A stretch of 64,000 nucleotides of DNA from Micromonospora kangleipakensis (GTDB lineage Bacteria; Actinomycetota; Actinomycetes; Mycobacteriales; Micromonosporaceae), in NCBI RefSeq assembly GCF_004217615.1, contig NZ_SHLD01000001.1, positions 4,836,001 through 4,900,000 on the forward strand, written 5' to 3'. A program made the position numbers and the translations under genes. Below the pieces are notes generated by a model, which saw nothing but the letters and a program-made list of their open reading frames with translations, did no database searches and was not told the DNA's origin. Numbering within the stretch: position 1 is the stretch's first letter; each line of letters opens with the position of its first letter. Of this stretch, positions 35,727 through 43,978 are shown one piece after another.

Positions 35727-36413
35727 TCAGCCTCGGCGGCCGGTCCGAACCCACTGGAGCGGTCCAGTGCGGAGACCTTCGCTGGTGAGACCGTGAAAGA
35801 TGATCATCACAATGATGCCGAGTAGTCCCAGTAGCGGGTTTACGATCCAGCCGAGCAGCCCGGCCAATCCGTAGAGAACGAGGCCAGTGATTGGGCGAGC
35901 CTCCTGCGCGTGAACGTGGTCTTGGTCGATGTGGCCCGCGCGCAGCGTCGGATGGCGGCGCAGGTAGGCGAAGAACACCAACCAGGGCGCCGACATCAGC
36001 GCCGCCGCGAGCGCGTACATGACGACAGCCACCCGCAGGTCGTCGGTGTCACCATCGACGAGCGCCGACGATAGAACCGCAGTCGGAAACGGGATGATCA
36101 CCACGCCGAAGAGGATGCTGATATTGATCCAACTGAGCGTGAGGGTCGTGCCGCGGACCAGCCGTAGCAGTGCGTGGTGGTTGAGCCAGAGGACGCCGAT
36201 GTAGACGAACGAAACCACGAAAGCCAGGTAGGACGGGCCCTCCCTGACGAGCGACGTGAGTAGCTCACCCTGGTGGTATTCAGGCACCCGCAAGTCCAAC
36301 ACCAGCAGGGTGATGACGATGGCGAAGACACCGTCGCTAAACGCCGCCAGCCGACCGATGTCGGCCAGGCGAGCAGGGCCTCTCGGCTGAACCTCCTCGG
36401 GACCTGCGGACAC
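35727..36413 (-). CDS. TMEM175-family (DUF1211) potassium-channel-like protein
   Basis: 228 aa with six helices. The first carries RLAAFSDGVFAIVITLLVLD, matching the family signature RxxxFSDGVFAI. Bacterial TMEM175 proteins are tetrameric K+-permeable channels; the FSD motif supports the fold. The C-terminus (LLGIIVMIIFHGLTSEGLRT) ends with a short basic tail. Alone on its strand with no obvious operon partner. Confidence 0.88.
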   Translation of the reverse strand: MSAGPEEVQPRGPARLADIGRLAAFSDGVFAIVITLLVLDLRVPEYHQGELLTSLVREGPSYLAFVVSFVYIGVLWLNHHALLRLVRGTTLTLSWINISILFGVVIIPFPTAVLSSALVDGDTDDLRVAVVMYALAAALMSAPWLVFFAYLRRHPTLRAGHIDQDHVHAQEARPITGLVLYGLAGLLGWIVNPLLGLLGIIVMIIFHGLTSEGLRTGPLQWVRTGRRG

Positions 36414-36479
36414 TGCCGTACGCTAACAGTGAGGGGACCGTGGGCGGGAACGATCACCGGAAACGTCCCCGTCCTACGG

Positions 36480-36640
36480 CTCCATCTAGTGCGGTGTCCA
36501 CTAACGTTCACCGGGTTTGCGGTGGGCGTTGTGGATCCTCGCCTTGGGGGCGAGCGACTCCCCACCGGGTGGGGCGGGCCTCCGCGGGCCAACTGATCCT
36601 CGCGCCGCCCGGGGTGGGCGGCGGGGGTCACGTCGGGACC
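36480..36640 (-). ncRNA. Putative omega-RNA region at the tnpB 3' end
   Basis: In TnpB elements the guide RNA is transcribed from the 3' end of tnpB through the element terminus. Here the 3' end has strong pairing potential (e.g. CCCACC/GGTGGG near 36570 and GTCGCTCGCCCCCAAGGCGA). The terminus lies at ~36497 and guide sequence would start beyond it. Position is by analogy only; boundaries are uncertain. Confidence 0.35.
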
Positions 36641-37985
36641 GCCCGGCACCGGGCAGGTGCCGGCCGGCTCGACGGTGCGTGACCACCTCCGGCAACACAA
36701 CAGCTGCCAGGGTGGTGGATCCGCCGCCCGGAACACGGGTGGCGATGCTGGCAGCCGCGACCAGGTCACGGTGGCCGGAGAATGCGCAGTGCGGGCACGA
36801 CAAGGTGCGTCCACGAGGCTTCGGCACCCGCCTTCGGCAGGCGGGGCAGGTGGACGACGTGCCGCGTTCGTCGACCAGCCGAACACTGATACCGGCCAGG
36901 GTGGCCTTGTCGACGAGAATCTGGATCAAGCGGCCGATCTGCCACTGCCGCAACCGCAGGTTGTGCCGCCGCCCCGCAGAAAGGTCCAACACCCCGCGGG
37001 GATCACCGACGTGCAACACACCCACCCGCTGCCGCACCGCCCAGGAAACAACCGTGCGGGCGGCCTCATGCTGGGCCTGACACACCCGCCGGCGGTGCCG
37101 GCCCTCCACCAGTCGTGCCCGACGCCGGTACTGCCGCCACCGCCGCGACCCCTTCTCACCCGGCTTCGGCGCCCGCCGTGCCACGCCGCGGCGGCGGGCC
37201 TTGGTGTCGGCCAGGTGCATGCGGTGTTCGGCGCGGATCGCCCGGCCGGACACCAGCAGTGCCTCCCCGTCGGGGCCGGCCACCGCGTACGGGTGGATGA
37301 TCCCCAGGTCCACCCCGGCCACGCAGGCCGGGTCCGGTTGTTCACCGGGCGGGTAGACCGCCACCGGTACCTCGGCGGTGACATCGAGAAACAGTCGGCC
37401 GCCCACACACAGCAGGGTGACCGAGCGGACCTGCTCGACCGGATACGGCACCTCCCGCGCCAAGCGCACCCACAGCGGGGCACTGCCTTTGGCGGTGGGG
37501 ATCCGGACCCGAAGTCCGTCGAGGGTGAACGTGCCGTGGTACCAGCGCACCGGCACCAGCCCCCGCCGGCGACGCGGGAACCGCGCCGACACGTCACCGG
37601 CGCTGCGGCGTTTCGCCGCTGCGAACCACGCGTCCGAGAACCGGCGCAACACCGACCGGGCCCCGACGGAATCCAGTTCGCCGAACGTGCCCGGCCCGGA
37701 CGTCGCCAACTCCCGGCACAACTCCTGATAACCGGACAGGGGTACGTCCCGGCGGCGGCGCCGCCACGCGTTGACCTCCAACACGCACGCCCACACATCA
37801 CCAGCCGAGCGCAACAGCCCGAAACACCGCCGCCGCTGCCCGGCGGTCACCCGCAACGCGACGCGCGCGGTGCGGTGCACGACCCGCGGGGCGGCGGGAT
37901 CCCGACGACGAGGCACGAACCGAAGACAACACCACCGGTACGACATTTTCCCAACCCCGACCAACCCGGCCAACGTTTGTGGTCA
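36497..37985 (-). mobile_element. TnpB-only transposon-like element with inverted ends
   Basis: The gene is bracketed by GTCCACTAACGTTCACC (36497-36513) and GGCCAACGTTTGTGGTC (37969-37985), which are inverted copies with 13 of 17 matches. No tnpA is present, so it would need a transposase in trans. CTAGTGCGGT lies just outside both sides (36486 and 37991); the right copy is the IS630 terminus. Confidence 0.6.
36501..37946 (-). CDS. tnpB: TnpB-family protein (RNA-guided nuclease fold) with altered RuvC-II motif
   Basis: 481 aa from ATG 37946; an upstream in-frame TTG at 37973 is less likely. RuvC-I has Asp213 in CVAGVDLGIIHPYAV; RuvC-III has Asp394 in FSGHRDLVAA. A zinc finger (TCPACRRR ... 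SCPHCAF) lies between, preceded by VDERGTSST. The RuvC-II region, normally ...VVVEDL..., here reads VLHVGDPRGVLDLS: Gly314 where Glu is expected, with Asp next to it. Some actinobacterial TnpB relatives share this GDP pattern. The last ~80 residues are Arg/Pro-rich and probably reflect DNA that also encodes the guide RNA. Confidence 0.85.
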   Translation of the reverse strand: MSYRWCCLRFVPRRRDPAAPRVVHRTARVALRVTAGQRRRCFGLLRSAGDVWACVLEVNAWRRRRRDVPLSGYQELCRELATSGPGTFGELDSVGARSVLRRFSDAWFAAAKRRSAGDVSARFPRRRRGLVPVRWYHGTFTLDGLRVRIPTAKGSAPLWVRLAREVPYPVEQVRSVTLLCVGGRLFLDVTAEVPVAVYPPGEQPDPACVAGVDLGIIHPYAVAGPDGEALLVSGRAIRAEHRMHLADTKARRRGVARRAPKPGEKGSRRWRQYRRRARLVEGRHRRRVCQAQHEAARTVVSWAVRQRVGVLHVGDPRGVLDLSAGRRHNLRLRQWQIGRLIQILVDKATLAGISVRLVDERGTSSTCPACRRRVPKPRGRTLSCPHCAFSGHRDLVAAASIATRVPGGGSTTLAAVVLPEVVTHRRAGRHLPGAGRSRRDPRRPPRAARGSVGPRRPAPPGGESLAPKARIHNAHRKPGER

Positions 37986-37991
37986 GAGCAC

Positions 37992-39130
37992 TAGTGCGGT
38001 GCGCCAGAAATTCGCCTGATAAGTGGGTATGGTGGTGGGATGCCGAGGACTGGGCGTCCCACCCCGCCGCTGACGTTGACCGATGAAGAACGTGCGACAT
38101 TGACCCGATGGTCGCGGCGGGCGAAGACGGCGCAGGTCCTCGCGATGCGCTCCCGGATCATTCTGGCCTGCGCCGATGGCGGCTCGAACACTGATGTGGC
38201 AACGGCACTGGGTGTTCATCTGTCCACGGTGGGGAAATGGCGTCGCCGATTTTTGAAGCTGCGGCTGGACGGACTGATCGACGAGCCGCGGCCGGGTCGT
38301 CCTCCGTCCATCGGTTTGGACCGGGTCGAAGAGGTCGTCGTCGCCACCTTGGAGCAGACGCCACGTAACGCCACCCACTGGTCGCGTACCTCCATGGCGG
38401 AGAAGTCCGGACTGTCGAAGTCCACCGTCGGACGGATCTGGCGGGACTTCGGCCTCAAGCCGCATCTGGCCGACACGTTCAAGCTCTCCACGGATCCGCA
38501 GTTCATCGAGAAGGTCGTCGACGTGGTCGGGCTCTACCACAACCCGCCCGAACGGGCCGTGGTGCTCTGCGTGGATGAGAAGTCGCAGATCCAGGCCCTG
38601 GACCGGTCCCAGCCGGTGCTGCCGATGATGCCCGGCATGCCCGAACGCCGCACCCACGACTACGCCCGCAACGGCATCACCAGCCTGTTCGCCGCGTTCA
38701 ACATCGCCGACGGCACCGTCATCGGCGAACTGCACCGCCAGCACCGCGCGACCGAGTTCAAGAAGTTCCTGGCCACGATCGACAAAGCCGTGCCAGCCGA
38801 TCTGGACGTGCACCTGGTCTGCGACAACTACGGCACCCACAAGACCCCCGCCGTGCGGGCGTGGCTGGCCCGCCATCCCCGCTTCCACATGCACTTCACA
38901 CCGACCGGTTCCTCCTGGATCAACCAGGTCGAACGCTGGTTCGGCTACCTCACAGAGCAGAAGATCCGCCGCGGCGCCCACAAGAGCGTTCACAGCCTGG
39001 AAGCCGACATCCGCACCTGGATCGCAGACTGGAACACCAACCCCAGGCCCTTCACCTGGACCAAGACCGCCGAGGAGATTCTCGAATCACTCGCACGATT
39101 TTGTAGGCGGATTTCTAGCGCAGCACACTA
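37992..39130 (+). mobile_element. IS630-family element
   Basis: Terminal inverted repeats CTAGTGCGGTGCGCCAGAAA (left) and CTAGTGTGCTGCGCTAGAAA (right, inverted) continue to CGCCT on both sides. TA dinucleotides at both outer ends fit IS630 target choice. One intact transposase gene; its TAG stop coincides with the right terminus. Confidence 0.92.
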
Positions 39131-39131
39131 G
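38040..39131 (+). CDS. IS630-family transposase
   Basis: 363 aa. HTH domains in the N-terminus (SNTDVATALGVHLSTVGKWR; KSGLSKSTVGRIWRDFGLKP) precede a DDE core: LCVDEKSQIQALDR (Asp), LVCDNYGTHKTPAV (Asp), WINQVERWFGYLT (Glu). Full length and unbroken, so potentially active. The final codons are formed by the terminal repeat. Confidence 0.93.
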   Translation: MPRTGRPTPPLTLTDEERATLTRWSRRAKTAQVLAMRSRIILACADGGSNTDVATALGVHLSTVGKWRRRFLKLRLDGLIDEPRPGRPPSIGLDRVEEVVVATLEQTPRNATHWSRTSMAEKSGLSKSTVGRIWRDFGLKPHLADTFKLSTDPQFIEKVVDVVGLYHNPPERAVVLCVDEKSQIQALDRSQPVLPMMPGMPERRTHDYARNGITSLFAAFNIADGTVIGELHRQHRATEFKKFLATIDKAVPADLDVHLVCDNYGTHKTPAVRAWLARHPRFHMHFTPTGSSWINQVERWFGYLTEQKIRRGAHKSVHSLEADIRTWIADWNTNPRPFTWTKTAEEILESLARFCRRISSAAH

Positions 39132-39157
39132 CCGGGCTGGTCGCCGGCGAGTAGCCC

Positions 39158-39724
39158 TCAATGGCAGGTGTCGGCCCGGACATGCACACCGCACCACGGC
39201 GGCAGGTCGGCTGCCCACACCCGCCAGCCGCCCGCGTCTCGCCGCGTCTCGAACCGCCACGGGTGGGCTGCGCCGCTGGGGTTGGCCTGTTCGTTCCACC
39301 AGTTCGGGCGGACCTGGGCGGCTACCGTCGCGCGGTCGTCGTCCTGGTCCTCGACGTCGATCGGTCCGACCGTCTCCAGCTTCGACGGCACGTTGCCGCG
39401 TCCATCTCGCCGTGGTACTGACGCCCACTGCCGCAGCAGTTCCTCATGCCGCTCGTCGACCAGCACCCGGGATAGGCCGATCTCCTCTCCGCTGCTCATC
39501 TGGAGCACGTACACGCTCACCGCCGCGTCCGGCGTCGCCTCACCTCGATCTGCCTCGGCCTATCGCAGAGCAGCCCACGACACCGGCACTGCCACGATCC
39601 CGGTACACAGCACGGCCACGAGCGAGAGAACCACCCACGGCCAATGGCGTGGCGACCGAACCAGCGGCTTGCCTGCCGCCGCCCGGCGACCCGGCAAAGC
39701 TGGTACCTCCCCTGGTCCCATACA
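39158..39724 (-). pseudogene. Membrane-anchored protein gene split by an in-frame TAG
   Basis: From ATG 39724 the frame encodes 54 residues with one membrane segment (WPWVVLSLVAVLCTGIVAVP) and meets TAG at 39560-39562. The same frame continues without interruption for 134 more codons (AEADRGEATPDAAVSVYVLQ ... GWRVWAADLPPWCGVHVRAD). The second part lacks a well-placed ribosome site at its GTG (39520). I read this as a one-TM protein with an extracytosolic domain broken by a nonsense mutation. No family recognised. TTG 39704, after GGGGAGG, is an alternative start for the first part. Confidence 0.55.
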
Positions 39725-39771
39725 CGGCAACAATGCCCCCGCTGCCCTCGTTACGGCTGCTGGACGGGGTT

Positions 39772-41163
39772 GGGACTGTGGATTTAACGGTGTTTCCGGC
39801 CTGACCCGCCGGGCGTGGTGCCTGGCGAGGAAGGTGCCGTGATGACCGCGACACTGAACGATGTGACCCCACGGAAGAGGAAGCCTGAGCCGTCGGCGGA
39901 GGAGCAGGCCGCTGCCGAGCTGGTCCGGCTGGCCAAGGAACAGGGCTTGTCGCTGACCGGCCCGGACGGGCTGCTCAAGCAGTTGACCAAGACGGTGCTC
40001 GAGACTGCGCTGAACGAGGAGATGACCGAGCACCTGGGCTATGAGAAGTACGATCCGGCCGGCGCCGGGTCGGGCAACATCCGCAACGGCACCCGGTCCA
40101 AGACGGTGCTGACCGAGGCGACTGGTCATGTCGAGATCGACGTGCCACGTGATCGGGCCGGCACGTTCGAACCGCAGATCGTCCGCAAGCGGCAGCGCCG
40201 GTTGTCCGGGGTCGACGAGGTCGTGTTGTCGCTGTATGCCAAGGGGCTGACGACCGGGGAGATCTCGGCGCACTTCGCCGAGATCTACGGGGCGTCGGTG
40301 TCGAAGGAGACGATCTCCCGGATCACCGACAAGGTCATCGAGGAGATGACCGACTGGTCGCACCGGCCCTTGGACGAGATCTACGCCGCGGTGTTCATCG
40401 ACGCCATCGTGGTCAAGGTCCGCGACGGGCAGGTCGCCAACCGGCCGTTCTACGCCGCGATCGGGGTCACCCTCGACGGGGACAAGGACATCCTCGGGCT
40501 GTGGGCCGGCGCCGGTGGTGAGGGCGCCAAGTTCTGGATGGGCGTGCTGACCGACCTGCGCAACCGAGGCGTCAAGGACGTGTTCTTCCTGGTCTGCGAC
40601 GGCCTCAAAGGGCTGCCGGAGGTGGTCACCAACGTGTGGCCCCAGACCGTCGTGCAAACCTGCGTGATCCATCTGATCCGCAACACGTTCCGGCTGACCT
40701 CCCGCAAGTACTGGGACGAGCTGAAACGCGACATCAAGCCGATCTACACCGCGGTCAACGCCACCGCGGCCCGGGCAGCGTTCGACGACCTCGCGGACAA
40801 GTGGGGTGGACGGTATCCGGCGGTGATCCGGTTGTGGGACAACGCCTGGGCCGAGTTCATCCCGTTCCTGGACTACGACGTGGAGATCCGGCGGGTGATC
40901 TGCTCGACCAACGCGATCGAGTCGTTGAACGCCCGCTACCGCCGGGCGGTCAAGGCCCGCGGCCACTTCCCGAACGAGCAGGCGGCGCTAAAGTGCCTGT
41001 ATCTCGTGACCCGGTCCCTGGACCCGACCGGAACCGGCAGGACCCGATGGACGATGCGCTGGAAACCCGCGTTGAACGCCTTCGCCATCACCTTCAGCGA
41101 CCGCTTCCCGGCCGCTGAGACCTACTAGAAGATCGCCGGAAACACCGTTAGCGAGATAGTCCC
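39772..41163 (+). mobile_element. IS256-family element with 8-bp target duplication
   Basis: Inverted termini GGGACTGTGGATTTAACGGT / GTTTCCGG and (right, inverted) GGGACTATCTCGCTAACGGT / GTTTCCGG enclose 1,392 bp. ACGGGGTT is repeated directly at 39764-39771 and 41164-41171. The clean duplication indicates a recent insertion, and it sits within the last codons of the TolB-like gene. Confidence 0.95.
39842..41128 (+). CDS. IS256-family (Mutator-type) transposase, copy 2
   Basis: 428 aa from ATG 39842, chosen over GTG 39815 because GAGGAAGG lies six bases upstream of it. Blocks: EEMTEHLGYEKYDPAG, VFIDAIVVKVRDG (Asp), FFLVCDGLKGLPE (Asp), VICSTNAIESLNARYRRAVK (Glu). Intact and probably active given the fresh target duplication. 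Confidence 0.93.
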   Translation: MTATLNDVTPRKRKPEPSAEEQAAAELVRLAKEQGLSLTGPDGLLKQLTKTVLETALNEEMTEHLGYEKYDPAGAGSGNIRNGTRSKTVLTEATGHVEIDVPRDRAGTFEPQIVRKRQRRLSGVDEVVLSLYAKGLTTGEISAHFAEIYGASVSKETISRITDKVIEEMTDWSHRPLDEIYAAVFIDAIVVKVRDGQVANRPFYAAIGVTLDGDKDILGLWAGAGGEGAKFWMGVLTDLRNRGVKDVFFLVCDGLKGLPEVVTNVWPQTVVQTCVIHLIRNTFRLTSRKYWDELKRDIKPIYTAVNATAARAAFDDLADKWGGRYPAVIRLWDNAWAEFIPFLDYDVEIRRVICSTNAIESLNARYRRAVKARGHFPNEQAALKCLYLVTRSLDPTGTGRTRWTMRWKPALNAFAITFSDRFPAAETY

Positions 41164-42101
41164 ACGGGGTTCGAGCCCCAGCTCACGTTGCCTTCGTGCT
41201 CTGGCGTGTTGGTGACTTGGACGATGTCGGTGCCGTCCGCTGCTGCTGTATAGATGTCGTCCTGGCCGAGGGCGGGGTTCCACATGCTGAAGGCAAATCG
41301 GTTGCCGTCGGGGGACCAGTCGGGCTCGAAGGCGAAGTACCAGCTCTCGCCCGTGTGTAGCTTGATCTGCTGTAGGTCGGAGCCGTCGGGATGCACCCTC
41401 CAGATCTGGCCGTGGAAGTTGTTGAACAGCAGCCATTTGCCGTCGGGTGACCAGCTCGCGCAGTTGCGTAGCTTGCCCCACGGGGTGATGCGCTTAACGT
41501 TGGTCCCGTCGCTGTCCATTACGAACAGGGCCGAGTTGCCGTTCTTGCGGGTCGGGTCGTCGCGGTAGAAGGCGATCTGTGACCCGTCGGGGGAGTAGTC
41601 GCACTTGAGGTCAGTGCCGCCCGGGTAGGGGTTGGTGGTGAGCCTGGTCAGGTAGCTGCCGTCCAGTCGGATCGTGAACACGCCAGAGGCGAAGTCTGGA
41701 TCTGTCTCGTCCCACGCCTCGCAGGCCAGGTGCGTCTGGTCGGGTGACCAGGTGGTGCAGCCGGCGAGAAACCCCGGGCTGGGCCGGGCCAGCACGTGGA
41801 AGCCGGTGCCGTCGGCGTTGTAGAGGCCGGTGCAGCACTGGCCGTCCTCGGTGAGGGCGAGCTGCGCCAGCATCGTGCCGTCCGGAGACCAGGTGGCGCA
41901 GCATCCCTCCGCCGAGTCCGGGCTCAGCCTGCGCTCGGCCGTGCCATCCGGGTTGCTGATGAAGACGGCGTTCTCGCCCCGGTCGAACGCGAGTTGCCCG
42001 TTGACGGGTGCGCTCGCAAAGGCTGGCGTGGTGCCGCCGAGTAGCAGCCCAGCGAGCAGGGTCGCCGCCGCCGCGAGGCTCCGCATCGTCTGTCGTCCCA
42101 T
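41148..42101 (-). CDS. Secreted TolB-like beta-propeller (PD40 repeat) protein
   Basis: 317 aa from ATG 42101 (GGAGAG six bases upstream); an in-frame extension to 42221 is less likely. A signal peptide (MRSLAAAATLLAGLLLGGTT, then AFA) is followed by six to seven PD40/WD40-like repeats with the signature WSPDG (TWSPDGTMLAQLA, SWSPDGKWLLFNN, DWSPDGNRFAFSM). Such propellers usually bind protein or sugar partners; no catalytic domain. The IS256 insertion replaced the native last codons: the TSD gives NPV, then GLSR* from the IS, whereas beyond the IS the original reads NPVQQP*. The effect on folding is probably small. Confidence 0.85.
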   Translation of the reverse strand: MGRQTMRSLAAAATLLAGLLLGGTTPAFASAPVNGQLAFDRGENAVFISNPDGTAERRLSPDSAEGCCATWSPDGTMLAQLALTEDGQCCTGLYNADGTGFHVLARPSPGFLAGCTTWSPDQTHLACEAWDETDPDFASGVFTIRLDGSYLTRLTTNPYPGGTDLKCDYSPDGSQIAFYRDDPTRKNGNSALFVMDSDGTNVKRITPWGKLRNCASWSPDGKWLLFNNFHGQIWRVHPDGSDLQQIKLHTGESWYFAFEPDWSPDGNRFAFSMWNPALGQDDIYTAAADGTDIVQVTNTPEHEGNVSWGSNPVGLSR

Positions 42102-42192
42102 GGTTGTCTCTCCGTTGCCTGGTCCGTCCGGCGGCCGGTCCACCACCTGCGTCAAAGGCTCGGACGGGGGGCGGATGCCGACATCCGTGCAG

Positions 42193-43869
42193 TCACTGAG
42201 TGACGGGGATTCGGGCGGCAAGCCGGTTGGTCCCGTCGGCCCCCGGCTCCACGGTCAGCCGACCGCCGAGTGAGCTGATCCGGTCGGGCACGTCGTCAAG
42301 CGCCTCCGTCGCGCAGGGCGAGACCAGGTCGAGGACCAGGTCGTCGTCGTACATGGTCACGGCCGCGTCGGTGGGACCCGCAGCGGCGGCCCGGGCGACG
42401 AGGAGGTACGCCGTCGTCTCGACCAAGTCCGGGAACCGGCCCTCGGGCAGGTCGAGCAGGCGCAGCGGTGCGGTCTCAGCGAGCGAGGTCAATGCCGCAG
42501 CGAGCCCCTCCTCGCGGAGGACGACGGGCGATATTCCACGGGCGAGGGCACGGAGCTGGTCCAGGGCCGCCTGCACTGCCGGCACCGCCGCATACAGCCG
42601 TTCGCCGTCCTCCCCAGCCCGGCTGCGCAGGACGCTCAACGCGAACGACAGCGCGACCAGTCGCTGTTGGGCACCGTCGTGCAGGTCCCGCTCCAGACGC
42701 ACACGCTGCGTGTCGCCGGCCTCGATGAGGCGCAACCGGGAGGCACGCACGTCCTCCAGGACCGCCAGGGTCCGGGCGCGCAGGCCCGCGCTCTCCAAGC
42801 CGAGGTGCCCGGCGCCGATCAGCTCGGCGACGAGGACCGGGTCGTCTAGAAGACCGGGCCTGTGCACCAGGACGGCAAATTCGTGGTCGCCGATGGCGAG
42901 TCGGGTGGTCCGGCGGCCGTCGGCGGGAACGAGCAGCGGATGCCCGGCCGCATCGACGTACCCGCCGACGTCCAGGGGGTAGGCGACCTCCAGGCCGGGA
43001 TCGCCGACGCGTTCGGCGACGGCGTCGCGAAGCCGACCGGGCTGGGAGCCCGCGGCAACGTCGACGACGAGCCGGGCGAGGTAGGCGTGGGTGCGCCGGG
43101 CGCGTACGAGCTCGGCCACGAAGGTGGCCGCCAGCACGATCAGGGCGATCCCCTGGGCGGCCCAGAGCCGGCTTTCGAGTGCGGTGTGCCCGAGGTGGCC
43201 GCGATCGAAGTTGATCAGGAAGGTCCACGCGGAGGCCACCAGGTAGGCACCCCCTCCGGCAACGACGGGTGCCGCCCGCCGTCGCCGGACCGGTGTCGCG
43301 CGCACGAGGCGTGCGGTGACCACCACCATGACGACGACCGCCCACGCCAGGCCGATCCGCATCCCCCACTGCGCCGTCCGCTGAAGCGCCCCGGCGTCGT
43401 CCGCCAGCACGACAAGGTTGTCGGGGCACGTCGGACACCCCTGGCTGGCCGGGTCGAAGTACACCGTGGGCAGCACACCGAGGAGCGCGATCGTCGCGAC
43501 GTACCCGACGGCGGCGAGCGGCACGTTCCACCGCGATCGACCCATGTCGACCAGGGTCAGGTGCCCGACTACAGCGGGGCCGGCGTAGCCGAGGCAGAGC
43601 GCCGTGGTGAACGTGAGCGCGGATCCGGCCAGCGGCGAGTCCCACTCGGCCACGAACCAGGCGATCGCGACCAGGACCAGGAGCAGAGCCGGCCGTCGAC
43701 CCCAGCGCAGGACACCTGCCGCGATCGTCAGCCAACCGGCGGTCAGGTACAGGATCAACGCCCACGGTGCGTCCGCGGCGAACGAGTAGCCCTCGCTGTT
43801 CGCCGCCAGCCACAGAGAGAGACCGCCGAGCAGGAGCCCGGCTCCGCCAACCGTCAGCCGGAACGGCAT
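42193..43869 (-). CDS. HisKA_3-type sensor kinase with intact H-box but degenerate ATPase domain
   Basis: 558 aa. About eight N-terminal helices (residues ~1-270), a linker, then the HisKA_3 dimerisation box LERDLHDGAQQRLVALSFAL with phospho-acceptor His397. The following region keeps ISPVVLREEGLAAALTSLAE, but where the ATPase N-box (E..xN..KHA) belongs it reads TTAYLLVARAAAAGPTDAAV. The DxGxG box and GLRG lid are absent; only DRISSLGGRLTVEPG resembles the end of the domain. It should accept phosphate but probably cannot bind ATP. It is divergent from the binding-protein gene; the second kinase downstream has the opposite defect. Confidence 0.85.
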   Translation of the reverse strand: MPFRLTVGGAGLLLGGLSLWLAANSEGYSFAADAPWALILYLTAGWLTIAAGVLRWGRRPALLLVLVAIAWFVAEWDSPLAGSALTFTTALCLGYAGPAVVGHLTLVDMGRSRWNVPLAAVGYVATIALLGVLPTVYFDPASQGCPTCPDNLVVLADDAGALQRTAQWGMRIGLAWAVVVMVVVTARLVRATPVRRRRAAPVVAGGGAYLVASAWTFLINFDRGHLGHTALESRLWAAQGIALIVLAATFVAELVRARRTHAYLARLVVDVAAGSQPGRLRDAVAERVGDPGLEVAYPLDVGGYVDAAGHPLLVPADGRRTTRLAIGDHEFAVLVHRPGLLDDPVLVAELIGAGHLGLESAGLRARTLAVLEDVRASRLRLIEAGDTQRVRLERDLHDGAQQRLVALSFALSVLRSRAGEDGERLYAAVPAVQAALDQLRALARGISPVVLREEGLAAALTSLAETAPLRLLDLPEGRFPDLVETTAYLLVARAAAAGPTDAAVTMYDDDLVLDLVSPCATEALDDVPDRISSLGGRLTVEPGADGTNRLAARIPVTQ

Positions 43870-43978
43870 GGTCGGATCATTCCAGCCGAGCCGTCACGTG
43901 TCACCCTTGACTCAGTGCCTGCACCGATGGCGGATTCGCCGACCCTTCGTAGCGTCCAGGGAGTCGAAAGGAGACGCC
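43870..43978. promoter_or_regulatory. Divergent promoter region of the signalling cluster
   Basis: 109 bp between the first kinase and the binding lipoprotein, ending in AAAGGAG before ATG 43979. Promoters for both directions must lie here; no clear consensus was identified. Confidence 0.45.

Noticed and set aside
39560..40966. Minus-strand frame of 468 codons
   Set aside because: Most of it is antisense to the IS256-type transposase; only its last part (39560-39724) coincides with the real membrane-anchored protein frame.
42193..43869. First kinase as a simple decayed pseudogene
   Set aside because: The frame is intact over 558 codons with a perfect H-box and normal codon use; loss is confined to the ATPase motifs and is complementary to the neighbour's defect.
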